Positions 58,130 through 64,000 of a stretch of 64,000 nucleotides of DNA are shown one piece after another. The notes beneath the pieces are model-generated. The model made no database searches, had not been told where the DNA came from, and was given only the letters and a program-made list of their open reading frames with translations. The DNA is from Streptosporangium subroseum (GTDB lineage: Bacteria > Actinomycetota > Actinomycetes > Streptosporangiales > Streptosporangiaceae): the NCBI RefSeq assembly GCF_900188345.1, contig NZ_FZOD01000036.1, positions 30,007 to 94,006 of the forward strand. Direction: 5' to 3'. Within the stretch, counting starts at the first letter, position 1, and every line of letters starts with the position of its first letter. The position numbers and the translations under genes are program-made.

Positions 58130-59623
58130 TTAACCCAGGCCGTGGCGGAGCAGTCGCAGGCCCTCGTCGATTCGCTCCAGGGGGATCGCTCCGTAACCGA
58201 GGACCAGTCCGGCCCGGTCGGGTTCGCCCGCGTAGAAACGCGACAGCGGGTAGACGGCGACGCCCACCGCACGGGATCGCTGGATCAGCGCCCTCATGTC
58301 CGGCGCCTCGGGTGTCCCCGCATCCGGGAAAAGCGCGCTCAGGTGGATTCCTGTCGCGGAGGGAATCGGGCGCAACCACCCGTCCGGTTGGGCGAGCAGT
58401 TCGATGATGCGCCGGTGCCTGGCCTGGTATTCGTTGCGCATCTTGCGGATGTGCCGGGCGAAGAGGCCCTCGTCGATGAAATGGGCGAGCGCCACCTGTG
58501 CGGGGAGCGAGGCGTGCCAGTCGGAGACGTACTTCGCCGCCCGCAACGCCCGCCGCAGAGAGGGCGGGGTGAGCAGGAAGCCGAGGCGCAGTGTCGGCAG
58601 CATCGTCTTGGAGAAGGTGCCGACATAGAGAACGCGCTCACCTGTGTCGAGACTTTTCAGGGTTTCGAGGGGACGTCCACCGAGGCGGAACTCGCTGTCA
58701 TAGTCGTCTTCGATCACTGCGGCACCACGTCGTTCCGCCCAGGAAAGCAGCGCGATCCGCCGTGACAGCGACATCGGCATGCCCAGCGGGAACTGGTGGG
58801 ACGGGGAGACGTACACCAGCCGGGCCTCGTCCGGGATCGCGTCCACGACCAGGCCTTCGGCGTCGACGGGTACGGGAACCACGCGTGCGCCCAGGGATTG
58901 GAGCAGCAGCCGAGGGGGCGGGTAGCCCGGTTCCTCGACGGCCACGCAGTCGCCCGGCTCCAGCAGCACGCGTCCGATGAGGTCGATCGCCTGCTGCGTC
59001 CCGTTCGTGATGACGATGTCGTCCGCGTCGGCCTGTACGGCCCGGGAGATTTCGAGGTGATGGGCGATCGCGGCGCGTAACCCGGCGTGACCCGCGGGCT
59101 CGCCGTACATCGCGGCTCGTACGGCCGAGGGCCGCAGCTCCCGGGACATGAGGCGGCGCCAGCTCTCGAAGGGGAACAGGCGGGCGTCCGGTATGCCTGC
59201 CCGGAAGTCGTACGCCGGTTCGGCCGTCGGCGCGGGCGGCGCGGGGATGTCATCCCAGCCGGGACGAGGGCGCAGGGCCTGCCTGGAGGAGGGCTTCCGC
59301 TGACGGGGGTCGTCCGTGGCGGCACCACTCGCCTGGTGCTCGCCCTCGTTGCCGGCGAACTCGCGCACCGTCGTGTTCCTGCCGGCGAGCTCGCACACAT
59401 AGGTCCCCGCGCCGACCTTGCTGTCCAGGAAGCCCTCACCGGTCAGCCGGTCGTAGACGACTCCGACGGTGTTGCGGGAGACCTCAAGACGCCGTGCCAG
59501 CTCGCGTGTGGGCGGGAGTCTCTCCCCCGAGCGCAGCCGGCCATCGAGGATCGCGGCCCGTATCTGCCGGTAGATCTGCCCGGAGAGGTCGTTGCGCCCG
59601 TTCAGACTCACATGGAAATCCAT
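58130..59623 (-). CDS. MocR/PdxR-like GntR regulator with aminotransferase domain
   Basis: 497 residues. N-terminal GntR winged helix (LSGQIYRQIRAAILDGRLRSGERLPPTRELARRLEVSRNTVGVVYDRL), a linker of about 60 residues, then a class I aminotransferase-like domain with the PLP lysine in VGTFSKTMLPTLRLGF and ANTG-like substrate region ITNGTQQAIDLIGRVLLEPGD. MocR proteins use PLP as a cofactor or effector, e.g. PdxR in pyridoxal synthesis. No PLP-synthesis gene is adjacent; the divergent gene is a TIGR03086-type protein. Target unknown. Confidence 0.93.
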   Translation of the reverse strand: MDFHVSLNGRNDLSGQIYRQIRAAILDGRLRSGERLPPTRELARRLEVSRNTVGVVYDRLTGEGFLDSKVGAGTYVCELAGRNTTVREFAGNEGEHQASGAATDDPRQRKPSSRQALRPRPGWDDIPAPPAPTAEPAYDFRAGIPDARLFPFESWRRLMSRELRPSAVRAAMYGEPAGHAGLRAAIAHHLEISRAVQADADDIVITNGTQQAIDLIGRVLLEPGDCVAVEEPGYPPPRLLLQSLGARVVPVPVDAEGLVVDAIPDEARLVYVSPSHQFPLGMPMSLSRRIALLSWAERRGAAVIEDDYDSEFRLGGRPLETLKSLDTGERVLYVGTFSKTMLPTLRLGFLLTPPSLRRALRAAKYVSDWHASLPAQVALAHFIDEGLFARHIRKMRNEYQARHRRIIELLAQPDGWLRPIPSATGIHLSALFPDAGTPEAPDMRALIQRSRAVGVAVYPLSRFYAGEPDRAGLVLGYGAIPLERIDEGLRLLRHGLG

Positions 59624-59729
59624 CGTGTCGAATCTAAATTGGTCCGGTGCGAATCGTCAATTTTGGATCTTACGGTGGTCCTCTGCCCTTTTCTACGATC
59701 GTGGAGAACGAACGATTCAAGGGGGAGCT

Positions 59730-60317
59730 TTGGATATCCGGGACATCGACCGGCGGTCGCTCCAGATCGCCGGTGCGACCATCGCCCACGTGAAGGCCGA
59801 TCATCTCGATCGTCCCACCCCCTGCGGGGACTGGACGCTTCGCGGTCTGCTCCGGCACCTGGTGAGCGAGAACGAGGGCTTCGCCGCAGCGATGGGGAAC
59901 GGCTCGGCGCCTCGCACGGTCTGGGACGGCGGCCGGCTGGGGGACGATCCGTATCGCGCGTACGAGACGTCGGCGGAACTCGTCACCTCGGCGTTCGCGC
60001 CCGATGACGCTCTCGACCGCGACATGGAAGTGCGCGAGTTCGGGGTCTTCCCGGGGTGGATCGCGCTGAGCCTGCACGCCGTGGACTTCCTCGTGCACGG
60101 GTGGGACGTCGCCGCGGCCATCGGCGTGCCGTACGAGCCGGACGACGAGCTCGCGGCCACGGCGCTGAAGATCGCGTCGCGCTGGCCTGACGCGCCCGAG
60201 ACGCGCGGCCCCGGTGCCGCGTTCGACACCCGCGTCGAGGTGCCCGCGGACGCCCCTGACTTCCAGCGCCTTCTCGGCTTTCTCGGCCGCTCTCCCCGGT
60301 GGACGCCGCCGTGCTGA
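59730..60317 (+). CDS. TIGR03086-like metal-binding protein (MDMPI fold)
   Basis: 195 residues from TTG 59730; AAGGGGG lies close by (spacing short, about four bases from the core). DIRDIDRRSLQIAGATIAHVKADHLDRPTPCGDWTLRGLLRHLVSENEGFAAAM is the TIGR03086/maleylpyruvate isomerase N-domain pattern with an H-x3-E pair, and ALSLHAVDFLVHGWDVAAAIG carries the HGWD motif. Divergent from the MocR gene; the next gene follows at overlap, so it forms a two-gene unit. Confidence 0.85.
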   Translation: MDIRDIDRRSLQIAGATIAHVKADHLDRPTPCGDWTLRGLLRHLVSENEGFAAAMGNGSAPRTVWDGGRLGDDPYRAYETSAELVTSAFAPDDALDRDMEVREFGVFPGWIALSLHAVDFLVHGWDVAAAIGVPYEPDDELAATALKIASRWPDAPETRGPGAAFDTRVEVPADAPDFQRLLGFLGRSPRWTPPC

Positions 60318-60718
60318 GAACCGACTGGAAACAGGGGCCGACCACCGGCGAGCGAGGCGCGGTGCTGGTCAGCGTCACCGACTTCACCGCGAGCAGGCTG
60401 CTGGACCTGCCGGGGATCTTCCAGGCCGGACTCCGGCTGCGCCGTGAATGGCCGCGGCTGGACGGGGCGGTCGGCATGTGGCTGTGGTCCGAACCCCACC
60501 GGCTGAGGTGCGGCTCGGTATCGGTCTGGGAGAGCGAGGAAGCTCTCCACCGGTTCGTGGCCTGGCCCGTACACGTGGACATCATGCGCAGGTACCGAGG
60601 GCGGGGGCGGCTGAGATCGACTACCTGGAGCGCCGAACGATTCGATGCCACGGCAGCCTGGAGAGAAGCCCGCCGATACCTGTCGGGAGCGATAGAGCGA
60701 GGCGAGCCTCGCCGGTGA
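60299..60718 (+). CDS. Hypothetical protein, ABM/DUF3291-like
   Basis: 139 residues. GTG 60299 and GTG 60311 are alternative starts inside the previous gene's end (coupled, no clear ribosome binding site). A ferredoxin-like alpha-beta pattern is indicated by AVLVSVTDFTASRLLDLPGIFQAGLRLRREWPRLDGAVGMWLWSEPHRLRCGSVSVWESEEALHRFVAWPVHVDIMRRYRGRG, similar to dimeric antibiotic-biosynthesis monooxygenase or DUF3291 proteins. Catalysis not claimed. Forms an operon with the TIGR03086-like gene. Confidence 0.78.
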   Translation: MDAAVLRTDWKQGPTTGERGAVLVSVTDFTASRLLDLPGIFQAGLRLRREWPRLDGAVGMWLWSEPHRLRCGSVSVWESEEALHRFVAWPVHVDIMRRYRGRGRLRSTTWSAERFDATAAWREARRYLSGAIERGEPRR

Positions 60719-60734
60719 AACCGGACGCCGCAAT

Positions 60735-60769
60735 ACCGGTAGCACCAGCGTCAGGCCACGCGACCCATC
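60735..60769 (+). repeat. Dispersed repeat copy
   Basis: GGTAGCACCAGCGTCAGGCC followed by ACGCGACCCATC. Matches copies at 58002-58036 and 61917-61955 with several differences. It lies between two operons, possibly as part of a transcript end. Confidence 0.6.
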
Positions 60770-60849
60770 TTGACGAAAGATCAAAGCCTGACTCCCGGAT
60801 TTGGGGCCGAATCAGGGAGTAGCATGAAAGGGGAAGGAGGATCATCCTC

Positions 60850-61452
60850 ATGGCTGATGTCAGGCCCCGGAAGTCTTCGGCAGGAGCGGCTAAGAAGCGA
60901 AAGCATCGGACGCTCCCGCCGCGAAGTGATCACGTGACGGGTGGCACGACGCAGGCTCCTCGTAGGAAAGAGATCGAGGAGCGGGCGGCGCTGGTCCTGT
61001 TCGAGCAGGCACAACGGCTGGACGGAGTGGCTGCCAGCACGCATGAGACCGGCACTCGTGACACTGTCCGAGAGGTCGTCCAGGATCTACTCGCTCACGC
61101 CGAGCCGGTGCGGGCGACGATCGCATCGAAGATTCTCGGCGTTGACGAGAAGACGGTTCGTGCGTGGGCCAAGGAAGGGCTGCTCGCCTCGGTCAAGGGA
61201 AGACCCCGTCTGATGCTTGAGGCCGAGCGCCTGTACGCCGTGGCAACACTCGTCCAGGATCTGCGCCGGGCCGGTCGCACCCGGAATCTGGTCGAGGCAA
61301 TCTGGCAGCGCCTGCAGGACCGGGAGCTTCTGGAGAACGATCAGCTGACCGACGGTCTTCGGCAGATGGAACAGGGCGAGGGCCGTCCATGGCGGGAGAT
61401 CAAGGCAGAGTGGAGTTCCAAGAATTCGGAGCTGACCGCCGGTGAAGACTGA
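60850..61452 (+). CDS. HTH protein, probable antitoxin
   Basis: 200 residues from ATG 60850, with GGAAGGAGG upstream. A Lys/Arg-rich N-terminus is followed by a helical part and a winged-helix-like segment (EPVRATIASKILGVDEKTVRAWAKEGLLASVKGRPRLMLEAERLYAVATLVQDLR), a helix-turn-helix typical of MerR-like or antitoxin proteins. The stop overlaps the next (broken) gene's GTG by 11 bp, the layout of an antitoxin-toxin operon. The 200-residue length is long for an antitoxin, so a plain regulator remains possible. Confidence 0.75.
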   Translation: MADVRPRKSSAGAAKKRKHRTLPPRSDHVTGGTTQAPRRKEIEERAALVLFEQAQRLDGVAASTHETGTRDTVREVVQDLLAHAEPVRATIASKILGVDEKTVRAWAKEGLLASVKGRPRLMLEAERLYAVATLVQDLRRAGRTRNLVEAIWQRLQDRELLENDQLTDGLRQMEQGEGRPWREIKAEWSSKNSELTAGED

Positions 61453-61889
61453 GGTCTATCTCTCGGTTCTCGCGGAGAAGCACGCTGAGACCTTGCGGAG
61501 CGGATCTCAGGGCATTCATTGCCTTTGTCGGTGATCTGGAAGCGCGAGGTTGCGCGGCCCTCGGATATCGACTCATGGGGGAGATCCCAGTGAACCGGTT
61601 GTGCGTCAAGCATTTGAGAGGCGCCATGCGCGTCGTGGTTGCCTTCAAAGAGCCGGGTCAGGTATGGGTGCTGATGCTGGGACCTCATGATGAGCGCAAC
61701 CGGACGCACGATGTCTACACCTCTCTGTGGGAGGTATGCGGGCTGGACACACCACCGGCAGGTGAACGTACCAAACCCCCCTGCTGTGACGACGGAGGCG
61801 CGGACCCGAACCTGCCTGAAATCGATGATCTAGTGGCTCGTTGTCGTGATCTTGCCAAGCCGCCTCGTCGGCGTAAGCGTCCAAACTGA
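61442..61889 (+). pseudogene. RelE/HigB-like toxin, frameshifted
   Basis: From GTG 61442 the frame gives KTEVYLSVLAEKHAETLRSGSQ and then stops early. Skipping one base near 61511 gives AFIAFVGDLEARGCAALGYRL, then MGEIPVNRLCVKHLRGAMRVVVAFKEPGQVWVLMLGPHD to the stop at 61889. The joined product of about 148 residues has the rhythm of RelE/HigB-type toxins (KHLRG...RVVVAFKEPGQVWVLML). The single-base difference inactivates it or is a sequencing artefact. An ATG at 61575 in the second frame could still produce the C-terminal part. The overlap with the HTH gene supports a toxin-antitoxin pair. Confidence 0.75.
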
Positions 61890-61916
61890 AAACTCCAGAC
61901 TGAACGGCTCTATGCC

Positions 61917-61955
61917 CCGGTAGACACCAGCGTCAAGCCAGGTGATCCGTTCGGG
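61917..61955 (+). repeat. Dispersed repeat copy
   Basis: GGTAGACACCAGCGTCAAGCC followed by AGGTGATCCGTTCGGG, related to the copies at 58002 and 60735. A weaker match (GTGGCACCGGCGTCTCG) lies at 62240. Confidence 0.6.
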
Positions 61956-62079
61956 CGGGATTCCTGTCAGGCGGCCTGGCCGTGACTGAGGAGTGGCCCG
62001 ATGGCGTTGAGACCTTCGCCGAAGGCCTTGCCATGGGGCGGAAGCGGTGGATTTGGTATATGTCAACGGTTAACTGAGT

Positions 62080-62160
62080 GGCAGATTTACCGAAGCATCT
62101 ATGGCAGTTCTGCCGTGAGGTCTGTGGCAGATTAGCCGCAGGTATTGCGGCAGATCTGCC
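62080..62160. repeat. 23-bp palindromic tandem repeat, four copies
   Basis: GGCAG occurs at 62080, 62103, 62126 and 62149, an exact 23-bp period. The last copy has the perfect palindrome GGCAGATCTGCC; the others vary (GGCAGATTTACC, GGCAGTTCTGCC, GGCAGATTAGCC). The array lies in a 630-bp gene-free region between the toxin remnant and uppP. Iteron-like or multi-operator arrangement. Confidence 0.8.
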
Positions 62161-62440
62161 GAATTTTCAGGAGCCCACTCACCCGCCCAGAGGCGAGAGT
62201 CAAGTATCCGAAGGATCCCCATGACCATCATGGTCTCGGTGGCACCGGCGTCTCGTGTCTGGTCGGCCTGATTTCCGGCGACGCGTAGACCCTCCGTTTC
62301 AGCCGGATCCCGGCCCTTGATCGCCCGGCGTGACTGTGTCGATCTTGGGCAGAATCGTTTTCGGCTCCGGTTTTCTCTACGTGATCAAGGTAAGCAGCTT
62401 ACGGCGTCAAGGCGATCGATGAGCGTGCTGTCCAGATCAC

Positions 62441-62475
62441 AAAGGGTGAGCCGCTGCACAGCGGCTCACCCTTTT
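62441..62475. terminator. Strong bidirectional terminator
   Basis: AAAGGGTGAGCCGCT and AGCGGCTCACCCTTT pair perfectly over 15 bp around GCAC, with T-run TTTT on one side and A-run on the other. Terminates uppP on the minus strand and any plus-strand transcript. The preceding 62161-62440 region contains no supported gene. Confidence 0.9.
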
Positions 62476-62524
62476 CGGACGGGGGCAACGATCCAAAGTC
62501 TCCGAGGCTGGAGAGAGCGGGGGT

Positions 62525-63379
62525 CTAGGCGTTGGGGGTCAGGACGCCGAAGCTCACGAGGGCGATGATGAAGATGCCCAGGGCGATCCGGTAGATCACG
62601 AAGCCGGTGAAGCGGTGGCTGCTGATGTACTTCAGGAACCACGAGACCGCCAGGTAACCCACGATGAACGAGATCACGGTGGCCAGGATCGTCGGGCCCC
62701 AGGCGGGGGCGGCGCCATCGCCGATCTTGGCCAGCTCCAGGAAGCCGGCGCCCAGCACGGCCGGGATGGCCAGCAGGAAGGAGTACTTCGCGGCCTCCTC
62801 CCGGCGGTAGTCCAGCAGCAGGCCGGCGCTGATCGTGCCGCCGGAGCGGGAGACGCCGGGGATCAGGGCGAGCGACTGGGCGAAGCCGTAGACCAGCGCG
62901 TGGGTGAAGCTGAGGTTCTTCTGCAGCGTGAGCTTGTTGCGGGCGGTGCGGTCGGCGAATCCGAGGACCAGACCGAAGACGATCAGGGTGGCGCCGATCA
63001 GGCGAAGGTCGCGGAAGGCGTTCTCGATGGAGTCCTTGAAGACCAGGCCGAGGACGACGATCGGGATGGTGCCGATGATCACGTACCAGCCCATCCGGGC
63101 GGCGTGGTGGCTGCGAAGGTCGGGCGTCCACAGGGCCCGGACCCAGGTGGAGATGATCTCCCAGAGCTCCTTGCGGAAGTAGATCACCACCGCGGCCTCG
63201 GTGCCGAGCTGGATCACCGCGGTGAACGCGGCTCCGGGGTCGGGCCAGCCCGCGAGGGCCGACACGACCCTGATATGGGCACTGGAGGAGATCGGCAGGA
63301 ACTCCGTCAATCCCTGTACGAGCCCGAGGACCACTGCTTCGAACCAGCCGATCAACTTAAGCACCTTCCATACCAGCAC
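62525..63379 (-). CDS. uppP: Undecaprenyl-diphosphate phosphatase UppP
   Basis: 284 residues from ATG 63379; TTG 63355 is a serious alternative because GGAAGG lies seven bases upstream and the family begins GWFEAVVLGLVQGLTEFLPISSSAHIRV there. UppP removes a phosphate from undecaprenyl diphosphate to recycle the lipid carrier for cell wall synthesis. The catalytic region is EFLPISSSAH, and a second conserved stretch is PGVSRSGGTISAGLLLDYRREEAAKYSFLLAIP; seven or eight hydrophobic segments. Single gene with a strong terminator. Confidence 0.94.
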   Translation of the reverse strand: MLVWKVLKLIGWFEAVVLGLVQGLTEFLPISSSAHIRVVSALAGWPDPGAAFTAVIQLGTEAAVVIYFRKELWEIISTWVRALWTPDLRSHHAARMGWYVIIGTIPIVVLGLVFKDSIENAFRDLRLIGATLIVFGLVLGFADRTARNKLTLQKNLSFTHALVYGFAQSLALIPGVSRSGGTISAGLLLDYRREEAAKYSFLLAIPAVLGAGFLELAKIGDGAAPAWGPTILATVISFIVGYLAVSWFLKYISSHRFTGFVIYRIALGIFIIALVSFGVLTPNA

Positions 63380-63525
63380 GTGCGTGACTAGGCGAGGCTA
63401 GCGGAGGGACAGGGCGACCGTAACTCGGTCATTCGGTTGAGGCCGCCGAGCGAGGACCTGTACGCGCTCATCTGGGCGAGTACGGAACGGTCCCCTTCTC
63501 CTTCACGCGCTGATCTTCCGAGTAC

Positions 63526-63556
63526 GGCTCCCGCCTCGTGAGCGGAGGCGGGAGCC
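63526..63556. terminator. Hairpin terminator after secreted-protein gene
   Basis: GGCTCCCGCCTC and GAGGCGGGAGCC pair over 12 bp around GTGAGCG, just after (minus-strand sense) the stop codon at 63565. Confidence 0.75.
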
Positions 63557-63564
63557 TGTACCGG

Positions 63565-63999
63565 CTATCGAGTGATCTTGACGTCGTCCACTCCGGCCTC
63601 GACCAGGGAGGCGCCGGAGGCGTCACCGGCCTCGATCAGGATGCGGACACTCTGCCCGGCGAAGGCGGAGAGGTTGGCCGTGGCCGTGGCCCAGGCGCCG
63701 TTGCGGTTGGCGGCCGCGCCGAGCTGCTGGAACACCTGGGTGGTGGTGGAACCGACGACCTTCACCCGCAGGAAGTCGGCGCTGGAGGCGTTGGAGCCGT
63801 GCGCGAGATACCAGGAGAACGACAAATTCAGCGTTCCGCTCGGCAGGGTGATCGCGGGTGAGCGGACGCTGGTTGTGCCGCCGTCGAGGTCGTAGTCGCC
63901 GGCGGCCGCGCCCGCCAGTCGTCCGGTGACCAGGTCGTTGGAGCCGCTGACGGTGGTGCCGAGCTGCTTGGCGCCGCTGGAGGTGGTGGCCTCCGGGTC
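63565..63999 (-). CDS. C-terminal domain of a secreted protein (5' beyond window)
   Basis: The frame is open from the window edge to the stop at 63565, about 144 residues. It reads as a jelly-roll-like domain (GTTVSGSNDLVTGRLAGAAAGDYDLDGG, TSVRSPAITLPSGTLNLSFSWYLAHG, SADFLRVKVVG, SVRILIEAGDASGASLVEAGVDDVKI), typical of C-terminal carbohydrate/propeptide-like domains of secreted actinobacterial metallopeptidases and other hydrolases. The catalytic domain is outside the window, so the enzyme class cannot be assigned. Confidence 0.75.
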   Translation of the reverse strand, partial: DPEATTSSGAKQLGTTVSGSNDLVTGRLAGAAAGDYDLDGGTTSVRSPAITLPSGTLNLSFSWYLAHGSNASSADFLRVKVVGSTTTQVFQQLGAAANRNGAWATATANLSAFAGQSVRILIEAGDASGASLVEAGVDDVKITR

Positions 64000-64000
64000 A

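Overview
The window is about 64 kb of high-GC actinomycete chromosome. GTG and TTG starts with purine-rich ribosome binding sites, an AfsR/SARP-type regulator, a large LuxR/AAA regulator, HadA/HadB-like dehydratases beside rpmG and murB, and paired CE1758/CE1759-type flavin enzymes all suggest the order Streptosporangiales (Streptosporangium or Nonomuraea-like). The genus is an inference.

Layout. 0-6 kb: three membrane-anchored right-handed beta-helix proteins and a UDP-glucose/GDP-mannose dehydrogenase in one operon, probably for a surface polysaccharide. 6-9 kb: two luciferase-like monooxygenases and an FMN reductase. 9-14 kb: an NmrA-quinone oxidoreductase fusion divergent from an AraC regulator, then a SARP/NB-ARC regulator. 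14-20 kb: a secreted subtilase, an HxlR/QorB-like divergon and a DinB/MDMPI-fold protein. 20-24.5 kb: a compact alkylation-damage operon (ECF-like sigma factor, methyltransferase, two 2OG-Fe(II) dioxygenases, one unknown protein) and a second methyltransferase gene whose promoter shares a bipartite motif with the sigma gene. 24.7-28.3 kb: ArsR regulator, PEP-mutase-like enzyme, DUF4331 protein and two small hypothetical genes. 28.6-34 kb: a housekeeping block of tRNA-Thr, tRNA-Met, rpmG, two dehydratase subunits, a glycosyltransferase-like protein, murB, and a yybP-ykoY manganese riboswitch in front of a GDT1-family transporter gene.

35-43.2 kb is an accessory island: Tn3-family remnants (two tnpA fragments, a frameshifted recombinase, at least five terminal repeats, a 307-bp non-autonomous element), a CoiA-like gene cut by one remnant, a DUF4145 gene, an orphan mobC with a possible oriT, small plasmid-type proteins, a tiny secreted peptide, and an IS630 element whose transposase needs a -1 frameshift. 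43-57 kb returns to chromosomal genes: LuxR/AAA regulator with a 53-aa neighbour, deoC with two aldehyde dehydrogenase genes, a flavohaemoprotein remnant, amidase, SPFH protein with a ribbon-helix-helix partner, and hrpB. 57-64 kb: HxlR/DUF899 divergon, MocR regulator, MDMPI-fold protein, a toxin-antitoxin-like pair with a broken toxin, uppP, and the C-terminus of a secreted protein.

A recurring oddity is that many genes are followed by short imperfect tandem repeats (about 34 to 83 bp) whose first copy begins at or near the stop codon. The two most notable systems are the ECF-linked alkylation regulon at 20.4-24.5 kb and this stop-anchored repeat pattern.
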